Below, piece after piece: positions 57,176 through 64,000 of a stretch of 64,000 bases of DNA. Source of the DNA: Alphaproteobacteria bacterium 43-37 (GTDB lineage: Bacteria; Pseudomonadota; Alphaproteobacteria; 43-37). How positions within the stretch are numbered: the first letter of the stretch is position 1; every line of letters starts with the position of its first letter. The notes under the pieces were generated by a model that saw nothing but the letters and a program-made list of their open reading frames with translations, ran no database searches and was not told the origin of the DNA. Both the position numbers and the translations under genes were made by a program. The stretch spans positions 1 through 64,000 of the forward strand of contig MKSY01000015.1 of NCBI GenBank assembly GCA_001897475.1. The letters run 5' to 3'.

Positions 57176-58675
57176 ATGTCCCAAGCGCCAACAAACACAG
57201 ATGGTCTATTGGATCTTTCCAGTGAGTTGACAACGACTCGTCTAAAAAAGAAAGATACCTTGATTACCCTTGGAATGAACCCTTACCCTTATAGCTTTGA
57301 CAAAACCCATGATGCCGCTGATTTGCATAAATTGTACGAGAGTTTAGCATCTGATGTTGAGACCGCCGACAAAGTCAAAGTTTGTGGACGCATTATGTCC
57401 ATCCGCAACAGCGGCATGTTCATTGACCTTTTGGACTCATCTAGCAAAATCCAAATTTTCTGCCATGAAAAGAGACTTCACGAAACCTCTGCCGTCATTC
57501 TTGAACAGTTAGACATTGGCGATATTGTTGGCTTCGAAGGGATTGTCCGACGCACCAAAAGGGGCGAGCTCACTATTGATGCCATTCACATCACGATGCT
57601 CTGCAAAAGCCTACTCCCATTGCCTGAAAAATACCATGGCTTAACAGATATAGAGAAACGTTACCGCCAGCGGTATCTTGATCTGATCATGAACCAAGAT
57701 ACTCGCGACACTCTACGCAAGCGGAGTTTAATCATTGCCCATATGCGCAAGTTCCTCATTGAGCGAGGGTTTCTGGAAGTTGAAACGCCTATGCTGCACC
57801 CCATAGCAGGCGGAGCCGCTGCTAAGCCATTTGTGACACATCACAATACCTTAGACCTCGACCTATATCTGCGCATCGCACCTGAGTTATACTTGAAGCG
57901 CCTTGTGGTTGGCGGTCTCAGTGACAAAGTATTTGAGATCAATCGCTGTTTTAGAAACGAAGGGATATCCCCACGACATAATCCTGAGTTTACCTCAGTC
58001 GAGCTCTATCAAGCTTACGCAGATTACCATGATATGATGACATTAGCAGAAGAGCTAATCGCGTCTTTGTGTATCACTATACACAAGACGACGGATGTCA
58101 CTTTCGGCGAGCACACATTAAATTTTGCCGCCCCGTGGCCACGCAAATCTATGATTGATCTTGTTAAGGAATCCACGGGGATTGATTTCATGCAACTTTC
58201 ACAAACTGATGCCTTTGAAGCAGCCAAATCTCTTGGCGTTCATTCCAAAAAGACAGATCCTTGGGGCAAAATAATTGAGACAGTTTTTGGCGAGAAAGTT
58301 GAACCTACACTGATCCAGCCGATTCATGTGATTGATCTGCCTAAAGATATTTCGCCTCTTGCGAAAGTTCATCGCAGCAACCCATTGTTGAGCGAGCGGT
58401 TTGAAAGCTATGTAAACACCTGGGAGTTGGCTAACGCTTTCTCTGAGCTTACTGACCCCCTTGATCAGCAAGAACGGTTTGAAGAGCAGCTTAAAGCCAA
58501 AGAAAGCGGCGATGATGAAGCCCATGCTATGGACCATGATTTCATCACTGCTCTTGGGATTGGCCTACCTCCAACCGGTGGTCTAGGAATCGGCATTGAC
58601 CGCCTCGTGATGCTCCTCACCAACAGCCCTTCTATCCGTGATGTCATTGCGTTTCCAACCTTAAGGCCACGGTGA
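57176..58675 (+). CDS. lysS: Lysyl-tRNA synthetase, class II
   Basis: Charges tRNA-Lys; 499 aa. The N-terminal OB fold ([20 protein letters not shown], 20) is followed by class II motifs: motif 1 near [16 protein letters not shown], motif 2 near [20 protein letters not shown] (20) and motif 3 [22 protein letters not shown] 57176 has AAGGTG upstream; the TTG at 57158 does not. Its 3' side is a repeat-filled spacer. Confidence 0.97.
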   Translation: MSQAPTNTDGLLDLSSELTTTRLKKKDTLITLGMNPYPYSFDKTHDAADLHKLYESLASDVETADKVKVCGRIMSIRNSGMFIDLLDSSSKIQIFCHEKRLHETSAVILEQLDIGDIVGFEGIVRRTKRGELTIDAIHITMLCKSLLPLPEKYHGLTDIEKRYRQRYLDLIMNQDTRDTLRKRSLIIAHMRKFLIERGFLEVETPMLHPIAGGAAAKPFVTHHNTLDLDLYLRIAPELYLKRLVVGGLSDKVFEINRCFRNEGISPRHNPEFTSVELYQAYADYHDMMTLAEELIASLCITIHKTTDVTFGEHTLNFAAPWPRKSMIDLVKESTGIDFMQLSQTDAFEAAKSLGVHSKKTDPWGKIIETVFGEKVEPTLIQPIHVIDLPKDISPLAKVHRSNPLLSERFESYVNTWELANAFSELTDPLDQQERFEEQLKAKESGDDEAHAMDHDFITALGIGLPPTGGLGIGIDRLVMLLTNSPSIRDVIAFPTLRPR

Positions 58676-58689
58676 TCCGCCTTCGTCAT

Positions 58690-58757
58690 CGCACCCCCCT
58701 CTTTGTCTTTCCCGCACCCCTCTCTTTGTCTTTCCCGCACCCCTCTCTTTGTCTTCC
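58690..58757. repeat. Three tandem copies of a 22-23-base unit
   Basis: Units at 58690-58712, 58713-58735 and 58736-58757. Each starts CGCACCCC and ends TTTGTCTT(T)CC. Copies 2 and 3 match for 19 of their first 19 bases. They run straight into the palindromic element. Confidence 0.85.
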
Positions 58758-58820
58758 CGGGCGTTAGACCCGGGATCCAGGCTTTTTATGGCCCCCCGCT
58801 TTCGCGAGGGTGACAAGTAA
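58756..58820. repeat. Palindromic interspersed repeat element
   Basis: CCCGGG, a 7-base loop, CCCGGG, then ATCCAGG, and a second hairpin CCCCGC/GCGAGGG followed by GTGACA. This layout resembles the dispersed palindromic elements (CCCGGG-ATCCAGG style) found in Rickettsia and other alphaproteobacteria. Further copies elsewhere in the genome would confirm it. Confidence 0.6.
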
Positions 58821-58842
58821 AGGGGCAAGGATGATAATGAGT

Positions 58843-58880
58843 GGCCTGCGCAGTGATTTAAAAATCAACAATCGCAGGCC
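58843..58880. repeat. Interrupted inverted repeat
   Basis: GGCCTGCG and CGCAGGCC (8 bp) enclose an inner TGATTT/AAATCA stem with AA at its tip. T-rich sequence follows 11 bases later, so it could serve as a lysS terminator, though the spacing is long. Confidence 0.5.
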
Positions 58881-59211
58881 GTCTGTGGTATATTTTTGTG
58901 CGAAACAAGTACAGTAAGTTTCACAATTCGTTAAGTCCATGATACGAAGTAAGCCCTTAACTGCTATGTTTATAGGGGATTTGCCGAGACGTTAGAAGAC
59001 AAAAGTACCATGAACTGATCGCACCATTTTTGGTTACCCTATCTTTACTTACCCTATCTACGGCTCAAATGAGTAATAGGGAATTGACCAGCCCAAAGAG
59101 GTGGAGTATTTTAAACCTGTTAAGTCAACCGTACAATTAAGAAAACAACAATACGTTGCTCAGGCTAAATTTTGAGGAAAAACAGATGCATAGCCCAGGT
59201 TAGATTATATT

Positions 59212-60141
59212 TTAATCTTTTAAAAGTTGGCCTTGTTCCTTGGCTTTTTCTTTAACAAAAGCATTAAAGGCCTGAACTCTAGAATTCTCTTTAAGCTCTT
59301 GCGGGTATATAAAATATAATTTTTGAACCAAGCTGTCATTATTAGGGAAAAAATTTTCTAGCACAGGAACTAACTCTGTACCGTGTTGGAAAAAAGGTGG
59401 TATTAAGCCTATTCCCATTTTCTGCCTAAGCATTAGCACACAGATAATGATATCATCCGTCTTAGCGATAGGTTTTCTCCTGTTATCTTTCTCACGTCCC
59501 AAATACAACAAACCATTAGTTTGACAGTCATTTAAGTAATTATGCTCGGGTGACCACTTATAAGCAATGATATCATGATGGTCCAAATCCTCAATGGTTT
59601 GAGGGGCGCCTCGTTCGTTTAGATATTCAGGATGAGCGAAAGGGACCCAACGATATTCCAACAAAGGAGACCAAATTAATGAGGTTTTCTTAGGTGGAGA
59701 GAACCCAGCCAAGCCAACTGTAATTCCTGACAATTGACTCGAAAAAAGTAGCGATCTTTCTTCATCTGCAACAAGATTGAGAGCAATGTTAGGATACTTC
59801 TCCTGAAACTCACGGATAAAGGGCGTAACCCAAATGGCACCGCTTTTGGTTGTAATCACCTTCAGCTCACCTTCAAGAGTATCGCGAACACCTTTCACAT
59901 TCGTGATCACACGGTCATGATGAGCGATCAGCTCTTGCGCATCTAAAAGCAAGGCCTCTCCCTCGCCCGTCAGCTGCACACCTTGGGCATGCCCGATGAA
60001 GAGCTTGGTGTTGAGCAGCCCTTCCAGCTGCTTGATTTGAGCCTGGACGCCCGAGGGAGTGAGGCTTGCGAACTCGGAAGCCTTTGTCATGCTCCCAAAT
60101 TGGCAAACGGCGCAGAAGGTTCTTAAAAGCTCAATTTCCAT
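59212..60141 (-). CDS. LysR-family transcriptional regulator (copy 2)
   Basis: Regulator of 309 aa, paralogue of the one at 15551. The N-terminal helix-turn-helix (LLRTFCAVCQFGSMTKASEF, 20, then TPSGVQAQIKQLEGLL) precedes the effector domain with GELKVITTKSGAIWVTPF. DIIAYKWSPEHNY matches the YKWS block of the other copy. SD-like AGAGGGG precedes the ATG. Effector and target unknown. Confidence 0.87.
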   Translation of the reverse strand: MEIELLRTFCAVCQFGSMTKASEFASLTPSGVQAQIKQLEGLLNTKLFIGHAQGVQLTGEGEALLLDAQELIAHHDRVITNVKGVRDTLEGELKVITTKSGAIWVTPFIREFQEKYPNIALNLVADEERSLLFSSQLSGITVGLAGFSPPKKTSLIWSPLLEYRWVPFAHPEYLNERGAPQTIEDLDHHDIIAYKWSPEHNYLNDCQTNGLLYLGREKDNRRKPIAKTDDIIICVLMLRQKMGIGLIPPFFQHGTELVPVLENFFPNNDSLVQKLYFIYPQELKENSRVQAFNAFVKEKAKEQGQLLKD

Positions 60142-60227
60142 GCATATTCCCCTCTTAGATTAAGATTGCCACAAAGCATAGCTCCTCGTGGGTAAGGATG
60201 AAGAAACCGCCATGAACCCCTTTTCTT

Positions 60228-60485
60228 TTATGAATTAGGAACCATTCCAATGGCTGTTTTGTATACATCCAAAAGAGTCTCTTGTTCCTCAACTTCTTCC
60301 GTTTTCATCTTGCGGATTTTAAGCAACTGTCGCATGACTTTTGTGTCAAAGCCGGTGGCCTTAGCCTCTGCAAAGACATCCCGAATATCGGACTGAATAG
60401 CCGATTTTTCTTCCTCGAGTCGCTCAATCTTTTCAATATATGCCTTTAACCGTGCGCCCGAAACGCCCGCAACATCAGTAGTCAT
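60228..60485 (-). CDS. gapR: GapR, DUF2312 chromosome-organising protein
   Basis: Small 85-aa DNA-binding coiled coil. RLKAYIEKIERLEEEKSAIQ (20) near 11-30, then DIRDVFAEAKATGFDTKVMR (20) near 32-51, and RKMKTEEVEEQETLLDVY are the DUF2312 hallmarks. GapR binds overtwisted AT-rich DNA ahead of replication and transcription in Caulobacter. The 3' end of the LysR gene (copy 2) lies downstream on the same strand. Confidence 0.93.
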   Translation of the reverse strand: MTTDVAGVSGARLKAYIEKIERLEEEKSAIQSDIRDVFAEAKATGFDTKVMRQLLKIRKMKTEEVEEQETLLDVYKTAIGMVPNS

Positions 60486-60512
60486 TTTTTGCTCCTTAAA
60501 GTCGATATGTTC

Positions 60513-61553
60513 TTATACCGTTTGATGGCATATTTTTTGATAAAAGTCCAAATAGGATTGCGCAACGATATCTTGCGTAAATTGAGACTGGAAGTCCTGC
60601 CATCCTTGTTCCACTATTTTTTCAATCAAGGGTTTGTTATGAATAGCCTTATGGATAGCCTCCGACAATGCCTCAACATTATCGATGGGGATGATTAAAC
60701 CGTTTTCCTCATTGCGCACATGCGCCTTAGGGCCATCGCTCATAGCTGTTACCAACGGGACACGATATGCCCATGCTTCGACAACAACCGTTCCAAATGG
60801 CTCAACACGAGATGGAAACACACACACATCTGCTGTTTTAAGAAGAGCGCCACGATCGGTTCGCCACCCAAGGAAACGGACTCGATTCGCTACCCCCAAA
60901 TCCTCCGCCATCTTTGGCAGCTCATCTCGCAAAACCCCATCACCCGCAATCCACAAATATGCCTCAGGCACAGCAACGAGAGCTTGCAACAATATGTCAA
61001 ACGCCTTGTCTGAATGGAGCCTTCCTAGACCCAGCAGCAAAGGGGCGCTATCTGGCGTATTATACTCTGCACGATCCAATGGAATAGCATCTTCTTCAAT
61101 TTTACAAAATGTGCGCATAAGCTGCGTCTTGTTCCCAGGCCACCCCTGGTCGATCATATGCCGGCAAATATCCTGTGTCACCGCCCCCACATAATCACAA
61201 CCTTTGTAATATTTGGCCTTATAATATCCACCTAACCAACCAACACGGATATACGGACCATTGGGAGTTTTTTTTGAAGCTCTATCCATCCACGACTGTA
61301 CAATATCAGGCTTAAAGGATTGAACCATTTGTTTAATGGCCCGTTTGGTTTCGAAATCAAAAAATTTTCGAAATGGAACTTGCGCAAATGGCACACCAAT
61401 TTTTTCAAGCTGACCCGCACGCAATTGATGATGACGAATCACCGCAGCTTGTTCGACACCATAACCCTTTAGCGTTTCAATAAGATCAATAAAAGCTGTT
61501 TCTGCTCCCCCGAAATCAGCTCCAGCCATCACATGCAATACCCGAACACTCAT
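60513..61553 (-). CDS. Family 4 glycosyltransferase
   Basis: Cytosolic sugar transferase of 346 aa, GT-B fold. HVMAGADFGGAETAFIDLIE (20) near 6-25 is the N-terminal nucleotide-sugar site style. LLGLGRLHSDKAFDILLQAL (20) near 172-191 and PSRVEPFGTVVVEAWAYRVP (20), holding the EPFGxxxxEA motif, confirm GT4. Product likely surface polysaccharide or LPS; acceptor unknown. 27 bases before gapR. Confidence 0.9.
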   Translation of the reverse strand: MSVRVLHVMAGADFGGAETAFIDLIETLKGYGVEQAAVIRHHQLRAGQLEKIGVPFAQVPFRKFFDFETKRAIKQMVQSFKPDIVQSWMDRASKKTPNGPYIRVGWLGGYYKAKYYKGCDYVGAVTQDICRHMIDQGWPGNKTQLMRTFCKIEEDAIPLDRAEYNTPDSAPLLLGLGRLHSDKAFDILLQALVAVPEAYLWIAGDGVLRDELPKMAEDLGVANRVRFLGWRTDRGALLKTADVCVFPSRVEPFGTVVVEAWAYRVPLVTAMSDGPKAHVRNEENGLIIPIDNVEALSEAIHKAIHNKPLIEKIVEQGWQDFQSQFTQDIVAQSYLDFYQKICHQTV

Positions 61554-61716
61554 GAGATACCTAAAAAATATATTTACCGATCAATTAGTTACACAATTGA
61601 CGGCACGAAACATTAAAATGCAAAATAACCTTTTATAACTCAAAGCACAATATATACGTGAAAAAAGATAAACAGTATAAAATATAGACAAAATATACAA
61701 GCAGTGGCCTTATTAT

Positions 61717-61747
61717 AAAAAAACCCAGATGCTATAAAACATCTGGG
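61717..61747 (-). terminator. Strong intrinsic terminator on the minus strand
   Basis: CCCAGATG and CATCTGGG form a perfect 8-bp stem with an 8-base loop; the minus-strand transcript then runs into seven U residues. No coding gene feeds it, so it probably ends an RNA transcribed from the gap, or a decayed gene. Confidence 0.75.
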
Positions 61748-61752
61748 GAAGT

Positions 61753-61830
61753 TTAGAACCGTACAGTAGGAACACCTAATCGCTCTACCTATTGAGACGA
61801 GAGATCTAGGCCACTCACGACATCCTCCTT
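61753..61830 (-). pseudogene. Degenerate tRNA-like sequence
   Basis: On the minus strand CTCAATAGGTAGAGC matches the tRNA D-arm consensus closely, and GGTTCTAAAC about 20 bases later looks like a T loop. The anticodon arm between is about 5 bases short, and the acceptor and T stems do not pair. It reads as a tRNA relic, or a tRNA-like element just before a terminator. Low certainty. Confidence 0.3.
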
Positions 61831-61995
61831 CATCATGAGCCCTAACAACTTGAGCTAATAGAATTTTGAGAAAACTTTCCATTGCAAAATCTGCAAACTA
61901 TCTTGCAAGCAATGCAATCAACTTAAAACTGCTCTCTGGATCATACTTGCATCCTCTGATATAAACTTTATGAAGCACAGCCTACGGAGGAATAT

Positions 61996-62103
61996 ATGGA
62001 CCGCCACCTAACTCTTGAATCCGTCCGCGTTACGAAAGCAGCTGCGTTAGCCGCCCATCAAGAGCCTGGCCGCGGATCCCAACTAATGCAAAAAATCGCC
62101 TGA
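61996..62103 (+). pseudogene. glpX: Remnant of glpX (fructose-1,6-bisphosphatase II), N-terminus only
   Basis: A 35-codon reading frame with GGAGG 5 bases before the ATG. MDRHLTLESVRVTKAAALAA matches the standard start of alphaproteobacterial GlpX, and the later GRG fits the conserved WxGRGDK region. It then breaks up and stops at TGA, three bases before recJ. In many alphaproteobacteria glpX lies directly before recJ. The gene appears almost fully deleted, leaving its ribosome site and start. Confidence 0.7.
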
Positions 62104-62106
62104 CAC

Positions 62107-63912
62107 ATGAGCAATCTTTTGACCATCACAAATAGTACACTCTCTCAGCTTAGCCCTTTTTCTGGAAGAAGCTGGCAATTTCGAGACTACGCTGAAAGGG
62201 ACGCGCTCAGACTTTCCCAGCAGTTTGAAATCGATGATTTTCTCGCCAGGCTTCTGGTGAATCGCTCGGCAAACCTGGAAGAGATTGAGACCTTCTTAGA
62301 GCCCACCCTTAAAAAATCACTACCCGAACCTTACACACTCTTAGACATGGAAACAGCTGTTAAAAGGACCCTTTCCGCAATCCATAACAAAGAGCCAATG
62401 GCGGTGTTTGGTGACTATGATGTCGATGGAGCTACATCGGGTGCTATCCTGCTGCGATTTTTTAAAATACTCGGCATTAAGCTTGATTTTTGCATACCAG
62501 ATCGCATTCTAGATGGGTATGGCCCCAATGAAGCCAGCTTGAAACTTCTTGCCAACAGAGGCGTCAGGCTTGTCCATATGGTAGACTGCGGAACCCTTGC
62601 CTTTGAGCCACTGAAACTAGCTCGAGAAATTGGCTTAGATATCATTATATTAGACCATCACAAAGCCGATGTTTCTCTCCCACCAGCCGTTGCTATTGTG
62701 AATCCTAATCGGCTTGATCAGGAGTACTCTCAGCTTAGCCATATTGCAGCAGTTGGCGTTACATTCTTATTTATTGTCGCTTTAAATCGCGCCCTTCGAC
62801 AATCAAACTTCTTTCAAAATCGCCTTGAACCTAATCTTATGGATCTACTTGATTTAGTGGCCCTAGGAACAGTTTGCGATGTTATGCCATTGACAGGGCT
62901 CAATCGTGCCTTTGTCTTCCAAGGGCTTAACGTCATGAAGAAAAGACAAAATGTGGGGCTAAACGCCCTGTATGATTTGGCTGGCATACATGAAGAGCCT
63001 ACCAGCTATCATTTAGGATTTGTACTAGGACCAAGGATTAATGCGGGTGGACGTGTCGGCCAATCAGACCTTGGGATGAAATTGCTCTCAACGGATGACG
63101 AATTTGAAGCACAAGCTTTAGCCAGAACTCTGGATGAATATAATACCCAAAGGCGAAATATTGAATCCACTGCCATTGAAGAAGCTATCCTCCAATCCAA
63201 GCAATACTCAAATTCGACGAGCTTGGTTTTGGACAGCCCCTCTTGGCACCAAGGTATCATTGGCATTGTCGCCAGCCGAATTAAAGATCAGTTCCATCGC
63301 CCTACCTTCATTCTTTCCCATACAGGTGGTATTGCCAAAGGCTCCGGCAGATCATTGCCTAGCATCGATATGGGAACATTTATCCACCAAAGCTTACATC
63401 AAGGCATTATTTTGAATGGTGGCGGGCATGCTATGGCTGCCGGATTTTCCATTGAAATTGATAACATTCCGCGGCTTCGTGATAGCTTCGAAGAATACTG
63501 CCAAGCGCGTTTGGGTGATATCGATTTAACCCCAAAAATCACCATTGACGCCGCTTTATCTATCGGCGCCGTTAATGCAGGCTTGATCGACAACATCGAT
63601 AGACTTGCCCCATTCGGCATGAAGAACCCTCAGCCAAAATTTTTGTTTCCTTATGTAAAAATAAAGTCCATCAGGCAGCTGAATAACAATGGCAATCCTG
63701 ACATCGTTCATTTAGGCTTGGATTTGGCGCATGACACGTCAACCACGAGGCTTCCTGCTGTGGCTTTCCGCGTTCAAGACACACCACTTCTTGAGGCTTT
63801 CATGAGTGGACGCGAGGGCTTATTTCACATCATTGGCACCCTCAAACGCGAGTGGTGGCAGGGCCGCGAACAAATTAAGCTTTACATTGAGGATGCTTGT
63901 TTGGCTGGGTGA
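62107..63912 (+). CDS. recJ: Single-strand-specific exonuclease RecJ
   Basis: 5'-3' exonuclease of recombination and mismatch repair; 601 aa. The DHH domain has FGDYDVDGATSGAILLRF near 100-117 and LDHHKADVSLPPAVAIVNP near 183-201 (catalytic Asp and His residues). The DHHA1 domain has NGGGHAMAAGFSI near 438-450, and a C-terminal OB fold follows. Starts three bases after the glpX remnant, and may use that gene's leader. Confidence 0.96.
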   Translation: MSNLLTITNSTLSQLSPFSGRSWQFRDYAERDALRLSQQFEIDDFLARLLVNRSANLEEIETFLEPTLKKSLPEPYTLLDMETAVKRTLSAIHNKEPMAVFGDYDVDGATSGAILLRFFKILGIKLDFCIPDRILDGYGPNEASLKLLANRGVRLVHMVDCGTLAFEPLKLAREIGLDIIILDHHKADVSLPPAVAIVNPNRLDQEYSQLSHIAAVGVTFLFIVALNRALRQSNFFQNRLEPNLMDLLDLVALGTVCDVMPLTGLNRAFVFQGLNVMKKRQNVGLNALYDLAGIHEEPTSYHLGFVLGPRINAGGRVGQSDLGMKLLSTDDEFEAQALARTLDEYNTQRRNIESTAIEEAILQSKQYSNSTSLVLDSPSWHQGIIGIVASRIKDQFHRPTFILSHTGGIAKGSGRSLPSIDMGTFIHQSLHQGIILNGGGHAMAAGFSIEIDNIPRLRDSFEEYCQARLGDIDLTPKITIDAALSIGAVNAGLIDNIDRLAPFGMKNPQPKFLFPYVKIKSIRQLNNNGNPDIVHLGLDLAHDTSTTRLPAVAFRVQDTPLLEAFMSGREGLFHIIGTLKREWWQGREQIKLYIEDACLAG

Positions 63913-64000
63913 TGTTGGACCATGATAAGCTAACAGGACTCCATATTGACTGAAATTCTTTACAGAATATTTATATAACCTTGAATTGAACTAGAGCCAG
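63913..64000. other. End of window, non-coding
   Basis: About 90 bases after recJ with no gene or terminator visible. Confidence 0.5.

Larger units (their letters stand above)
58676..59211. other. Repeat-filled non-coding spacer
   Basis: About 540 bases between convergent lysS and a LysR gene. It holds three tandem 22-23-base units, a palindromic element and an imperfect long inverted repeat (listed separately). No ORF here looks coding. The last 300 bases are AT-rich and featureless. Confidence 0.7.
61554..61995. other. Gap with a terminator and a tRNA-like relic
   Basis: About 440 bases without a supportable protein gene. It contains the minus-strand terminator at 61717-61747 and a degenerate tRNA-like stretch just upstream of it. 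The rest is AT-rich. Confidence 0.55.

Noticed and set aside
61795-61835. A 9-codon leader-peptide frame (GTG after AGGAGG) before the terminator, suggesting an attenuator
   Set aside because: No downstream operon on that strand within reach, and the tRNA-like match explains part of the same bases better.
61640-61882. An 80-codon minus-strand frame in the gap before recJ
   Set aside because: It crosses the terminator hairpin and the tRNA-like stretch, has no ribosome site and has odd composition.
1-64000. CRISPR arrays, insertion sequences, prophage or integrase genes
   Set aside because: No regularly spaced repeats, transposase, integrase or phage structural genes were seen.

Overview
The window reads as chromosome of an alphaproteobacterium, probably a host-associated member of the Holosporales/Paracaedibacter kind. 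That placement is inferred from gene content; no rRNA is present to test it. Alphaproteobacterial markers are a CtrA cell-cycle regulator, GapR (DUF2312), a PleC/DivJ-like kinase domain, an NDUFA12-type complex I protein, a DUF2155 protein, a pyruvate dehydrogenase E1-beta with its own lipoyl domain, and hemH-hemJ-rho and mutY/DUF721 gene pairs. The DNA is AT-leaning by eye. Genes are tightly packed, often with ATGA-type overlaps. A decayed glpX start before recJ points to ongoing gene loss. I see no insertion sequence, prophage or CRISPR array.

Layout. 1-4.1 kb: a polyamine ABC importer operon (minus strand). 4.2-12.0 kb: a type VI secretion block, tssK-tssL-tssM-tssA (minus). 12.1-16.5 kb: a DedA protein, two divergent paralogous MFS transporters and a LysR regulator. 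16.6-21.2 kb: tRNA-Met, a repeat-bearing secreted protein, an isolated fliI/fliJ-like pair and a GLUG-type secreted protein. 21.4-26.4 kb: ctrA, the pyruvate dehydrogenase operon and an IHF-beta-like gene. 26.7-36.7 kb: uvrB, a peroxiredoxin, tRNA-Leu, malic enzyme, mgtE, anmK, tyrS and an ExbB/MotA-like membrane protein. 36.7-49.0 kb: a VOC protein, a strong candidate small RNA, NDUFA12, mlaD, DUF2155, two overlapping sensor-kinase genes, hemH, hemJ, rho, mlaA, mlaC, secB, a uracil-DNA glycosylase and rnhB. 49.1-58.7 kb: mutY, DUF721, a Bcr-type MFS pump, an IHF-alpha-like gene, two unrecognised proteins, glmS, glmU and lysS. 58.7-64 kb: palindromic repeats, a second LysR gene, gapR, a glycosyltransferase, a gap with gene remains, and recJ.

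How the parts fit. Central metabolism here is pyruvate/malate based (PDH, malic enzyme) with respiration and haem synthesis (NDUFA12, HemH, HemJ). The remnant of fructose-bisphosphatase suggests reduced gluconeogenesis, although another copy elsewhere cannot be excluded. The envelope is served by GlmS/GlmU, AnmK and a dispersed Mla phospholipid-transport set. Interaction with hosts or rivals is suggested by the T6SS genes and two unusual secreted proteins.

The most interesting regulatory signal is a set of CtrA-type boxes (TTAA-N7-TTAA). One lies upstream of ctrA, one directly upstream of the flagellar-type ATPase gene fliI, and one between the VOC gene and the small RNA. With a PleC/DivJ-like hybrid kinase and GapR in the same window, this suggests that a Caulobacter-like cell-cycle circuit persists and may still control a flagellar export gene.
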